Positions 1 through 6,640 are shown, counted from the stretch's first letter. The stretch is DNA of 6,895 nt from Campylobacteraceae bacterium (GCA_027063105.1 JAMOSL010000144.1:1-6895), one strand, 5' to 3'. Numbers and translations: made by a program. Notes: a model not told the origin generated them from the sequence alone.

Positions 1-66
1 GATGCTAAAGAAGTTTGTGCAACAACAGAGATGGGTTGTTTAATTGCTGATTATGCTTCAAAATAG
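1..66 (+). CDS. C-terminal end of an unidentified plus-strand gene (partial)
   Basis: Frame 1 is open from the window edge to a TAG at 64-66, giving 21 residues that end in CATTEMGCLIADYASK. The frame starting at base 3 stops at once and the frame starting at base 2 stops at 41-43, so frame 1 is the best candidate. The composition (two Cys, several Ala, few Lys/Asn/Ile) is richer than the AT-biased proteins encoded to the right. I do not recognise the family. The gene converges on the minus-strand GTPase operon. The fragment is short enough that chance openness cannot be excluded. Confidence 0.4.
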   Translation, partial: DAKEVCATTEMGCLIADYASK

Positions 67-92
67 ATAGTTTAAAATTAAAAAAAGGGTAA

Positions 93-254
93 CCATTCAG
101 CATAAAAAGAAAAACTAAGTATATCTATGGTGCAGTTACTATTAGATTTACTTGGTGTTTTGTAGTCTTAGATAGAGATAGCAAGATGATTACTCAAAAC
201 CTTGAATATATTTCTATTCAAGATATGGATGAGATTGTTGGTATTTTGGTATAA
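93..254 (+). pseudogene. Start-less plus-strand coding remnant (C-terminal part of an unknown protein)
   Basis: The frame is open from just after a TAA at 90-92 to a TAA at 252-254 (53 sense codons). Residues look natural: a hydrophobic/aromatic stretch FTWCFVVLDRDSKMITQ is followed by an acidic end with IQDMDEIVGILV. Codon use is protein-like, with many GAT, ATT and GAA. There is no ATG, GTG or TTG near the 5' end; the first ATG, at 186, would give only 22 residues and lacks a good ribosome binding site. I read it as the 3' end of a gene that lost its 5' part. The family is not recognised. Its end overlaps the broken toxin remnant on the other strand, which places a rearrangement junction near 250-260. 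It could also be a chance open frame. Confidence 0.35.
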
Positions 255-291
255 TAACTAATTCAGCTTTTGGATGAAATAAATATTTCAT
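214..291 (-). pseudogene. Truncated RelE/ParE-like toxin, N-terminal remnant
   Basis: ATG at 291-289 opens a 25-codon frame ending in TAG at 216-214. The first residues, MKYLFHPKAEL, closely resemble the N-terminus of RelE/ParE-superfamily toxins, which commonly begin M-K-Y-x-F-H-P-E-A-E before an amphipathic helix. After Leu11 the resemblance stops: the residues become VIIPKYQQSHPYLE and the frame ends, whereas intact toxins have about 90-100 residues. It lies downstream of an antitoxin-like start on the same strand, the usual antitoxin-toxin order. The breakpoint falls where the plus-strand remnant ends. No toxin activity is expected because the body of the RelE fold is missing. The assignment rests on 11 residues and family knowledge. 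Confidence 0.45.
274..291. repeat. Short inverted repeat over the toxin start
   Basis: ATGAAAT (274-280), a 4-base AAAT loop, then ATTTCAT (285-291) form a perfect 7-bp inverted repeat. The right arm contains the toxin remnant's start codon, so in a minus-strand transcript the hairpin would hide that AUG. It may be a chance product of AT-rich sequence. Confidence 0.35.
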
Positions 292-313
292 TTATGATTT
301 TAACTCATTACGC

Positions 314-353
314 CTCTAGTTCTTTCATAGTCTATGAGAGGATGGAACTAGAG
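314..353. repeat. Compound inverted repeat (hairpin) inside the broken TA module
   Basis: CTCTAGTTC at 314-322 and GAACTAGAG at 345-353 are perfect 9-bp inverted arms. Between them TCATAG (325-330) and CTATGA (332-337) form a second perfect 6-bp stem around one base, extendable with a G-T wobble. The nested structure is clearly above background for this window. It sits where the antitoxin frame loses family resemblance. It might be a scar or end of a mobile element, a recombination site, or a terminator on either strand, although no clean T-run follows it. Confidence 0.5.
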
Positions 354-417
354 TTCTTAAATTTATAGGTAAAATATCAATCTCTTCAAATAATTGTTCT
401 TCTCTTAATACTACCAT
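325..417 (-). pseudogene. Truncated addiction-module antitoxin, N-terminal remnant
   Basis: ATG at 417-415 is preceded by TTGGAG (424-429) at a 6-nt spacing, one of the best ribosome binding sites in the window. The 30-residue product begins MVVLREEQLFEEIDILPINL, which resembles the opening helix of small addiction-module antitoxins (the E-x-L-F-E-E-I-x-x-L-P pattern, normally followed by a helix such as K-x-x-L-V-E-x-L-L-x-S). After about residue 22 it changes to LVPSSHRL and stops at 325-327, well short of the usual 60-80 residues. The loss coincides with the nested hairpin, suggesting an internal deletion or frameshift. Other frames before the toxin start are open only briefly. A functional short peptide is possible but less likely. 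Confidence 0.45.
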
Positions 418-423
418 ATTAAA

Positions 424-429
424 CTCCAA
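424..429 (-). promoter_or_regulatory. Ribosome binding site of the antitoxin remnant
   Basis: TTGGAG on the minus strand, 6 nt before the ATG at 417. It fixes the start of the antitoxin fragment and shows the 5' end of this gene is still intact. Confidence 0.5.
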
Positions 430-444
430 TGATTGATTTATATA

Positions 445-519
445 TTATTGTATCAAAACTAAAGTGAAATCAACTTTAGTTTTACCATACATACTATTAA
501 TTTCAATAAGCCTACTCAT
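445..519 (-). CDS. Possible 24-residue ORF after the operon (doubtful)
   Basis: ATG at 519-517 lies 9 bp beyond the last GTPase gene and opens a frame to TAA at 447-445. The peptide begins MSRLIEINSMYGKTKVDF. No clear Shine-Dalgarno precedes it, and the stem-loop at 455-483 runs through its second half, so it may simply be sequence around a terminator. It could also be a relic of a longer gene. No family is recognised. Confidence 0.2.
   Translation of the reverse strand: MSRLIEINSMYGKTKVDFTLVLIQ
455..483. terminator. Perfect 11-bp stem-loop, likely bidirectional terminator
   Basis: AAAACTAAAGT (455-465), a 7-base loop, and ACTTTAGTTTT (473-483) pair perfectly. The A-run at the foot of one arm and T-run at the foot of the other give a U-tract on either strand, the usual form of bidirectional rho-independent terminators in AT-rich genomes. 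It lies 46 bp past the stop of the last GTPase gene, so it would end the operon transcript. It is also about 40 bp upstream of the antitoxin start, so it could instead be an operator for that module. Confidence 0.55.
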
Positions 520-528
520 TATAAAATA

Positions 529-2202
529 TTATTTTATCCTTTCAATTTTATTATAAAAATCATAAAATTTTTCAATAAGATATTCAAAATTTTCAACTTG
601 AGATTTAATATCATCTTTATATTTCTCTTTTTCCTCTTTTGCCATATTTAATGAGGCTATCAAGTCATTTTTTTGTTTATTTATAGAGTTTTCAAGTTCT
701 TTAAAAAATTCCTTTTGTATTTTTGATAAAGCTTCATTAAGTGTTGGTCTAAGTTCCATAACTATTTTAGGAATAATATTGTTTTTAATATTATTTATTT
801 TTTGTTGATAGGCTTCTTTCTCTTGTTGTTCTTTGGATTTACCCATAAACATACTAGCAATACTTACAAGAGTAGATACAACATCTAATATTGGCTTTAA
901 TTTACTACTTAAAAATCCAAGTAAACTTGCTAATGCAGGAATTTTTAGTAGAATAGAAGATGCTTTTATCGTAGTTGATATAACTTCTATAGCCATATCA
1001 CTTTTATTAATAAAACTTGATATATCGTCAAATATATCACTGCTTAAATCTTCTAATCTTTTTAATGTAATATCAAATTCTTGTTGGATATTTGCATTGA
1101 TAGATTGAATAATAATAGGTCTTATTATTTCGTTTATTGTGCTTTTAAAACTCTCTTGTGATGTTTCACTAGAGTTTAGTAGTCTATCAATATTTATATT
1201 GAGTGCTTGATGAACATCATTTAGTATATTATTTATAGTATTTGTAGAAAATTTATTCTCAATTGCTCTTTTCTCTTTTCTTATGATTTTATCAAGCTTA
1301 TATATCCCATTTTGAAACTCTTCTATTTTTTTATCAATTTTATCTGTATCCATTTCAATAGCAGATTTTCTTACCATTAAATCTTGTCTAATAGTATTTA
1401 GATTTAATAAAACTTTATCAATAAAGATAGCTTTAATATATTTATTTTTATCTATTTGAGTTAATATATTCTTAAAATCATCCATATCATCATCAAATGT
1501 ACTGACTTTTCCTATAAATATATTATTATACTTTGATAATTGATTTGATATGCTATCTTCTATCTCTTTGATTTCTGATGGAATTTTTTTATCTATTTTA
1601 TTTATAATGATAAAAAAATCTAAGTTATAACTATTTATCTCATCTATAAAACTTAGAGTACTATTTTTTATCCCTCCATCATCAATATCAATAACAGCTA
1701 TAAAACCTATACCATCTTTTTGAGTATAGTTTAAAATTTGTTTATTATGTCTATCTATATTAGAGTCTAATCCAGGCATATCTACAAAGATTATATCAGA
1801 ATTATTTTTTAGAAATTCTATATCCTTATATACCTTTAAATACCCATATCTCTCAATATCATTAGGTTTAATATCTTCTAAGTTATCAAATCTTTCAATA
1901 CTATCATTATCAAAATTACAAGCCTCTACTCTCTCATTTGTATCATATATAATCTCTGTGGCAATTGCTGTTTGTGGTATAATATCTGTAGCTAATAGCT
2001 CTTCTTCACCTAAAATAATATTTAAAATAGAACTTTTACCTGCGTTAAAGCCTCCAATAAGAGGAATATATAATTTAAAATTATTAATATCTTTTGATAT
2101 ATTTTCAAAAATAGAGATATTAGAGTTATTTATCAACTCACTACTCTCAATAATATTTTTTATCTCTCTTATCTCTTGATTAAGCCTCTCTTTGATACTC
2201 AT
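529..2202 (-). CDS. Dynamin-like GTPase C with hydrophobic membrane segment (557 aa)
   Basis: A large GTPase of the dynamin superfamily, expected to bind GTP and remodel or tether membrane. With Met1 at 2202, the P-loop GGFNAGKS is at residues 50-57, switch-I threonines at 78 and 82 (PQTAIAT), G3 DMPG at 141-144 and G4 NKID at 201-204. Residues about 265-400 are long helices. Residues 403-454 are almost free of charge (with SILLKIPALASLLGFL in the middle) and fit a paddle or membrane-inserting hairpin like that of bacterial dynamin-like proteins. The C-terminus is charged coiled coil returning to the stalk. The start at 2202 is chosen because AAAGAGA precedes it by 8 nt and it lies 1 nt after the stop of gene B. 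A TTG at 2238 would add 12 residues overlapping gene B and has weaker support. It is last in the operon. The exact family member and cargo are unknown. Confidence 0.88.
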   Translation of the reverse strand: MSIKERLNQEIREIKNIIESSELINNSNISIFENISKDINNFKLYIPLIGGFNAGKSSILNIILGEEELLATDIIPQTAIATEIIYDTNERVEACNFDNDSIERFDNLEDIKPNDIERYGYLKVYKDIEFLKNNSDIIFVDMPGLDSNIDRHNKQILNYTQKDGIGFIAVIDIDDGGIKNSTLSFIDEINSYNLDFFIIINKIDKKIPSEIKEIEDSISNQLSKYNNIFIGKVSTFDDDMDDFKNILTQIDKNKYIKAIFIDKVLLNLNTIRQDLMVRKSAIEMDTDKIDKKIEEFQNGIYKLDKIIRKEKRAIENKFSTNTINNILNDVHQALNINIDRLLNSSETSQESFKSTINEIIRPIIIQSINANIQQEFDITLKRLEDLSSDIFDDISSFINKSDMAIEVISTTIKASSILLKIPALASLLGFLSSKLKPILDVVSTLVSIASMFMGKSKEQQEKEAYQQKINNIKNNIIPKIVMELRPTLNEALSKIQKEFFKELENSINKQKNDLIASLNMAKEEKEKYKDDIKSQVENFEYLIEKFYDFYNKIERIK

Positions 2203-2203
2203 T

Positions 2204-4384
2204 TTATATTTCTCTTTGCAATATATTAATCTCTTCAATCAACTTAATATCCCTATCTCTTGAAGCCTCTTTATTTTCTAAATCATCTTTTAATTTAGAT
2301 ATAGTTTCATTAGAGTCTTTTTTAATATTATCTACAAAGCTATCCTTTTTCTCTTCTAATAAACTAGATATTTCTTCTATTTTACTCTCTAATGTTTCTT
2401 CTATTTTATTAGTAATACTGTATAAAATATTTCTTAGTTCGCTCTCTAATTCAGTAATTTCATTACCCACAACTCTACTACTACCAAAATGAGTAGTAAT
2501 TTGTTCTATATACTCTTTATCTTTTAATCTAAAAGGTTTAATCTTAATAGCCCGTAAAGCATTTTTTACAGGATTAATAATTTTACTTTTATTGAAGCTT
2601 GTATCACTCAAATCAAAGCTTTTAGCAGCCTCTTTTATAAGTTTCTCTTCAATATCCTCAAGATTTATCATCTTATCCCAACTATTAGCAATTGCATTAT
2701 TAGTTTCTCTAATAAATTTAACAGCTTTATCTACGGCTTCACCTACATTTGCTACATCATAATAAACAGTTTTAGAATGTTTTTCTTTCCACCATAACAT
2801 TCCACTCGTATGACTATATCTCTCTCTACTATCTGTACTTCGTTGCACACCTGTATAATCAGCTCTTGAATTATCTATTTCGCTAATCAATCTATTTATT
2901 GTCTCTTTAACATCGAGAATAAAATCCTTAAATATCTGCTTTATCCTATCTTGAGCCTCTTCAAAACCTTTTTCTAATATTTGAGCTTCTTTGGTAAGGT
3001 CTTCTATATCAGATGATTCTAATTCATCTAATCTCTTTTGAATATCAACCTTAAGTCCTAATAACCCCTTTGATACTTGCTCTTTTTGACCAATTATAAA
3101 ATCATCTAGTTTATCAGATAATATTTTATCTTTATCACTTTTTATATCTTCTAAATCTTTGTCTCTAATGACATCTATATTCGCTAAATCAAATAAAATT
3201 TCATTACTAAATTTTAAATCATATTTCTTTTCAAGATTTTTAAGTGCAAGGGTTTCCATTGCATCTAGGTTGGTTTTATTCTTTTTAGCAATATTATATG
3301 AAATACCAGATATAAACTTTACTTTTTTATTTCTTATTTTTTGCATAATAGGTTTATTAGGATTACTAGCTATGATTTTATTTAATGAATCATCTGCTTG
3401 GCGAGATAACTTAGTGTATAAATCTTTAATAGCTAATCCAATATTTCCTTTGTATTTTTTAAATTCATCAATTAATACAGAATCAAACTTACTTCCCAAT
3501 AATATAATATTACTAATTCCTTCTGATGGTAGTGTCTTTACCAAAAACTCTGCATCCTCTTTACCCATAAATTGTCCAGAAGAGCTTAATAAGAATACAC
3601 TATCACATCTTGATAAAAAATCTTTTGTAGTTTGTCCTCTTGATATAATAGGGTCATTTGTCCCTGGAGTATCAATAAGTTCTATACCTTTTAATGTAGG
3701 AATATTAAGATATAAATTTGTATTTCTTGTAATTGGTGTATATTTTCCATTAACACCTACATAATCTTGTAGTTGTCCAACAAGTTCATTTATAGATGAT
3801 ATATTCTTAGAAATTGTTTTAGTTGTACCAATATGAGCCTTTATATCTAATCCACTTTCTTTTGCCATCATATAGACTTCATAAGATGAATATATAGAGT
3901 TTCCTACTCTTTTTTTTGTCTCTTGTTCTATCTCAGTAGATGTAATTAAAGCTTTTTGAATAAGATTTTTATCTTTTTTTAGCTCTTCTTCTACCTTTTT
4001 ATACGCTTTCTCATAATCACCTACTTTTCTCTCTACAATATCCCAATCAGCTTTAGAATAAAACTCTACCTCTGCTGATATATTTTCACTATATTTAATT
4101 ACAGTCAATGCAGCTGTCATTGGAGTAGAAGCTTTTGGCAAAATATCTTTACCCTCAAAAAGAAGAGCATTTATAAAAGATGATTTTCCAGCTTTAACCT
4201 GTCCTACAATCCCAATCCTAAGTACACCATCTTTTGATACTACACTATCTATCTTTTCACTAAACTTATCACCAGTTAAATCAAATATATTATCACTTAT
4301 AGCTTTAAATAAATTTTTATCATTTTTATCTATAAAACTATTTATTTTATTAAATTGTTGCTTTATATCTTCTATTTTATTCAT
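2204..4384 (-). CDS. Dynamin-like GTPase B with coiled-coil stalk (726 aa)
   Basis: A dynamin-superfamily GTPase. The P-loop GQVKAGKS is at residues 61-68, switch-I threonines at 87 and 90 (ASTPMTAAL) and G3 DTPG at 238-241. The G4 position reads SKFD (298-301) instead of the usual N/T-K-x-D, so base recognition may be altered. About 130 mostly helical, charged residues (100-230) are inserted between G2 and G3. Residues 410-726 are long helices with heptad character, the last 85 strongly so, fitting a dynamin stalk. A tip-like segment near 507-545 is aromatic and polar (GMLWWKEKHSKTVYYD) and may touch lipid or a partner; no true hydrophobic membrane segment is seen. The ATG overlaps the stop of gene A as ATGA, with GGAGAA 6 nt upstream, so translation is probably coupled. 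It likely forms hetero-oligomers with C, as in paired bacterial dynamin-like proteins (inference). Confidence 0.88.
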   Translation of the reverse strand: MNKIEDIKQQFNKINSFIDKNDKNLFKAISDNIFDLTGDKFSEKIDSVVSKDGVLRIGIVGQVKAGKSSFINALLFEGKDILPKASTPMTAALTVIKYSENISAEVEFYSKADWDIVERKVGDYEKAYKKVEEELKKDKNLIQKALITSTEIEQETKKRVGNSIYSSYEVYMMAKESGLDIKAHIGTTKTISKNISSINELVGQLQDYVGVNGKYTPITRNTNLYLNIPTLKGIELIDTPGTNDPIISRGQTTKDFLSRCDSVFLLSSSGQFMGKEDAEFLVKTLPSEGISNIILLGSKFDSVLIDEFKKYKGNIGLAIKDLYTKLSRQADDSLNKIIASNPNKPIMQKIRNKKVKFISGISYNIAKKNKTNLDAMETLALKNLEKKYDLKFSNEILFDLANIDVIRDKDLEDIKSDKDKILSDKLDDFIIGQKEQVSKGLLGLKVDIQKRLDELESSDIEDLTKEAQILEKGFEEAQDRIKQIFKDFILDVKETINRLISEIDNSRADYTGVQRSTDSRERYSHTSGMLWWKEKHSKTVYYDVANVGEAVDKAVKFIRETNNAIANSWDKMINLEDIEEKLIKEAAKSFDLSDTSFNKSKIINPVKNALRAIKIKPFRLKDKEYIEQITTHFGSSRVVGNEITELESELRNILYSITNKIEETLESKIEEISSLLEEKKDSFVDNIKKDSNETISKLKDDLENKEASRDRDIKLIEEINILQREI
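2211..2217 (-). promoter_or_regulatory. Ribosome binding site deciding the start of GTPase C
   Basis: AAAGAGA on the minus strand lies 8 nt before ATG 2202, within the last codons of gene B. It supports the internal Met rather than the upstream TTG at 2238. Confidence 0.6.
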
Positions 4385-6567
4385 ATTAATTTCTCCAATT
4401 CTATTTTTGTATCTATATAATCTTGATTAGATGGTTCTATTTCAATTGCAATTTCAAGGTTTTTTATAGCTTTATTATATTCTTCTATATAAGCATATGC
4501 TAATCCTAATATATAATATTTCTCAGCATCACTATCATCCAATTCAATAGCTATATTAAAATTATCAATAGCTTTATTGTATTCTTCCATATTAGCATAT
4601 GTCTTTCCTAACATATAATATTTCTCAGCATCACTATCATCCAATTCAATAGCTTTTTCAAAATTCTTTAAAGCTTCACTAAACTCTTCACTATTAAAAT
4701 GTTTTCTACCATTTTGATATAAACTATTAGCATCTAGTTGTTGATTAAATAGTTTCTCCAATTCTATTTTTGTATCTATATAATCTTGATTAGATGGTTC
4801 TAATTCAATAGCCATCCCAAGATTTTTAATCGCTTTTTTGATTTTATCTAAATTATAATATGCTAACCCTATTATATAATATTTCATAGCATCACTATCA
4901 TCTAATTCAATAGATTTATTGAAATTATCAATAGCTTCATTGTATTTTTGCATATTAAAATATGTATTTCCTATATCAAAATAATATAATGACTTTTTAG
5001 GGTCTAGCTCGAGGGCTTGTTTAAAATTTTTCAGAGCTTGTTCAAATTCTTCTGAATTAAAATATTTTCTACCATTTTGATATAAACTATTAGCATCTAT
5101 TTGTTGATTAAATAGTTTATCCATACTACTTAATATCTCAGATAAACTATTATTGATTTTATCATAAGCTTTAATATCTTTTTTGTTTTGATTCCTATCA
5201 TCTTTAATACTATTTAAAGTCTTATCAAAATCACTTAGACTAGATACTATATCATTACCATATAAATCTAACTCATTAAATAATTTCAATAAAGTAGAGC
5301 TTTTATTTTTCGTATCTTGAATATATTGACTATATTCTTTTAATATACTTAAAGTTTTTTCTTTGAAATCTATTATTTTAACTATATTTTTATTATCCAA
5401 AAAATTGTTTATCTTATTATCAGAAAAATACTCCTCTCTATCATGAGAAGAGTAAGCTACAATATCTTTATAATCTATATTATACTTTACAAGAGTTTCT
5501 CGTATAGCTTCTAATATATTTATAATATCTTGCTTTGGTTTTTTATCTGCTTTATTTAAAATAAATAAAATATCTCCTTTGAAATCAAGACTCTTGATAA
5601 ATTGAATATCACCATCTCTAATAATTCCATTATCAGCATCAATTAACCATATTAAAGAGTCTGCATTTATTAAATGTTTTTGAGCAATATTTTGGTCTAT
5701 ATTATCTTCACCATCAGCTTTTGAATATCCAGGAGTATCCAAAAATGCTATATTTTTATAAGACATTGTATCTACATCTACTACTATTTTATTTATAATA
5801 GAGGTCAAACCAAAATCATAAATTTTATTAAATTCATGGGATATAGCTAATAGTGATTCTTTATCAATTTTAGAACGATTTCCATCTTGATTAAATGTAT
5901 ATATATTAATATCATCTGTAGATAAATTAAAATTTTTATCTTTTTTAACAATATATGTAGGAATTGATGTTGTTGGTATAGAATCAATAGGCAATATATC
6001 ATCTGCCTTAATACCTCTACCTAAAATAGAATTCAGAAATGATGATTTTCCAGCACTAAAACTACCACCTACTCCAATATGAGTCTTATTTACAAGTTCT
6101 GAAAATTTTATATCTTCAGATAATTCATCTCTAATATTAGTTAATTTATTATATAGTTCAGCTTCATTAGGAATAGAGATTTGATTGCTAAAATCTATAA
6201 AATCATTTTTCAAAAAACTATTAAATTCATCAAATTTTACCTCTAATTTTGTTTTATCTTTTGATAAATTTTTCTTGATAATACTAGATATTAATCTCAT
6301 ACCTTTAATAGGATTATTAAGATAGCTATTACTAGAATCTAATAACTTAGAATTCTTAGTAAAAATTTCTAATACTTTTTCTTTCTCTTCTATTGAAATA
6401 TCTTGAATTTTAATAGATAATTTTTCAAAAAGTTCATTTCTCACATCATTTGTAAGACTATAATCTATTAAATCATTAATTATAAAATCTCTTGTTGTTT
6501 CTTGAGATAAATTTAGCTTTTCATTTTCTTTTAAATTATCTTCTTCTACTTCATTCCATAAACCCAT
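4381..6567 (-). CDS. Dynamin-like GTPase A with C-terminal TPR array (728 aa)
   Basis: First gene of the operon. Residues 1-155 are helical and charged. The G domain follows: P-loop GSFSAGKS 168-175, switch-I threonines 199/200 (IPTTSIPT), G3 DTPG 277-280, G4 NKAD 338-341 and a G5-like AYSS at 371-374. About 100 helical residues follow, then six TPR-like 34-residue repeats (about 494-716) with typical A-x-x-x-F/L-x-x-A-I-E-L-D spacing. These are arranged as two three-repeat units of 121 residues starting at Phe486 and Phe607, each closed by QDYIDTKIELEKL. No membrane segment is visible, and the stalk is short for a membrane-remodelling dynamin, so a regulatory, adaptor or sensing role through the TPRs is inferred. 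AAGGAT 5 nt before ATG 6567 supports the start. The C-terminus overlaps gene B by 4 bp. GTPase class is secure; biological role is not. Confidence 0.88.
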   Translation of the reverse strand: MGLWNEVEEDNLKENEKLNLSQETTRDFIINDLIDYSLTNDVRNELFEKLSIKIQDISIEEKEKVLEIFTKNSKLLDSSNSYLNNPIKGMRLISSIIKKNLSKDKTKLEVKFDEFNSFLKNDFIDFSNQISIPNEAELYNKLTNIRDELSEDIKFSELVNKTHIGVGGSFSAGKSSFLNSILGRGIKADDILPIDSIPTTSIPTYIVKKDKNFNLSTDDINIYTFNQDGNRSKIDKESLLAISHEFNKIYDFGLTSIINKIVVDVDTMSYKNIAFLDTPGYSKADGEDNIDQNIAQKHLINADSLIWLIDADNGIIRDGDIQFIKSLDFKGDILFILNKADKKPKQDIINILEAIRETLVKYNIDYKDIVAYSSHDREEYFSDNKINNFLDNKNIVKIIDFKEKTLSILKEYSQYIQDTKNKSSTLLKLFNELDLYGNDIVSSLSDFDKTLNSIKDDRNQNKKDIKAYDKINNSLSEILSSMDKLFNQQIDANSLYQNGRKYFNSEEFEQALKNFKQALELDPKKSLYYFDIGNTYFNMQKYNEAIDNFNKSIELDDSDAMKYYIIGLAYYNLDKIKKAIKNLGMAIELEPSNQDYIDTKIELEKLFNQQLDANSLYQNGRKHFNSEEFSEALKNFEKAIELDDSDAEKYYMLGKTYANMEEYNKAIDNFNIAIELDDSDAEKYYILGLAYAYIEEYNKAIKNLEIAIEIEPSNQDYIDTKIELEKLI
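4384..5112 (-). repeat. Tandem 363-bp duplication encoding two TPR units
   Basis: Unit 1 (4750-5112) and unit 2 (4384-4749) encode matching 121-residue blocks. Nucleotide identity is perfect over 50 bp (4390-4439 versus 4753-4802) and 35 bp (4702-4736 versus 5065-5099), both at offset 363. Within unit 2 a further 42-bp perfect repeat (4511-4552 versus 4613-4654) has offset 102, exactly one 34-codon TPR. All offsets are multiples of three, so gain or loss of units keeps the frame. The middle parts have diverged more than the ends. Confidence 0.92.
4391..4396 (-). promoter_or_regulatory. Ribosome binding site of GTPase B inside the end of gene A
   Basis: GGAGAA on the minus strand, 6 nt before ATG 4384, lies in the codons for the final Glu-Lys of gene A. 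With the ATGA overlap it points to translational coupling. The site is duplicated 363 bp upstream as part of the TPR repeat, where no ATG follows it. Confidence 0.65.
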
Positions 6568-6572
6568 ATTTA

Positions 6573-6578
6573 ATCCTT
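6573..6578 (-). promoter_or_regulatory. Ribosome binding site of GTPase A
   Basis: AAGGAT on the minus strand, 5 nt before ATG 6567, is a near-consensus Shine-Dalgarno and fixes the start of the first operon gene. Confidence 0.7.
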
Positions 6579-6640
6579 ATATATATTGTTATTTTTAATA
6601 ATATAAATCTTCTTCAACGAAAATCTTTAATTTAAATTTA

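Noticed and set aside
314..353. Integron attC site
   Set aside because: The arms do not match the RYYYAAC/GTTRRRY core boxes and no integrase or cassette array is present.
833..1108. Plus-strand open frame of 91 codons resembling a membrane protein
   Set aside because: Antisense to the hydrophobic segment and stalk of GTPase C; AT-rich reverse complement readily gives Leu/Ile-rich frames.
1958..2179. Plus-strand open frame of 73 codons
   Set aside because: Antisense to the P-loop end of GTPase C, with no translation signal.
2203..2238. TTG start at 2238 for GTPase C, adding 12 residues
   Set aside because: ATG 2202 has a proper Shine-Dalgarno and 1-nt spacing to gene B; the extra residues (MKRLIYCKEKYK) are unlike a dynamin start and overlap gene B in another frame.
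3159..3764. Long plus-strand open frame (201 codons)
   Set aside because: It lies wholly antisense to the conserved GTPase B, including its DTPG and SKFD motifs, has no ribosome binding site, and its hydrophobic composition is the mirror of Lys/Asp/Asn codons on the real strand.
4384..5112. CRISPR-like array, because of regularly spaced direct repeats
   Set aside because: Repeats are in frame, spaced by 34 or 121 codons, and encode TPR motifs inside an intact gene.
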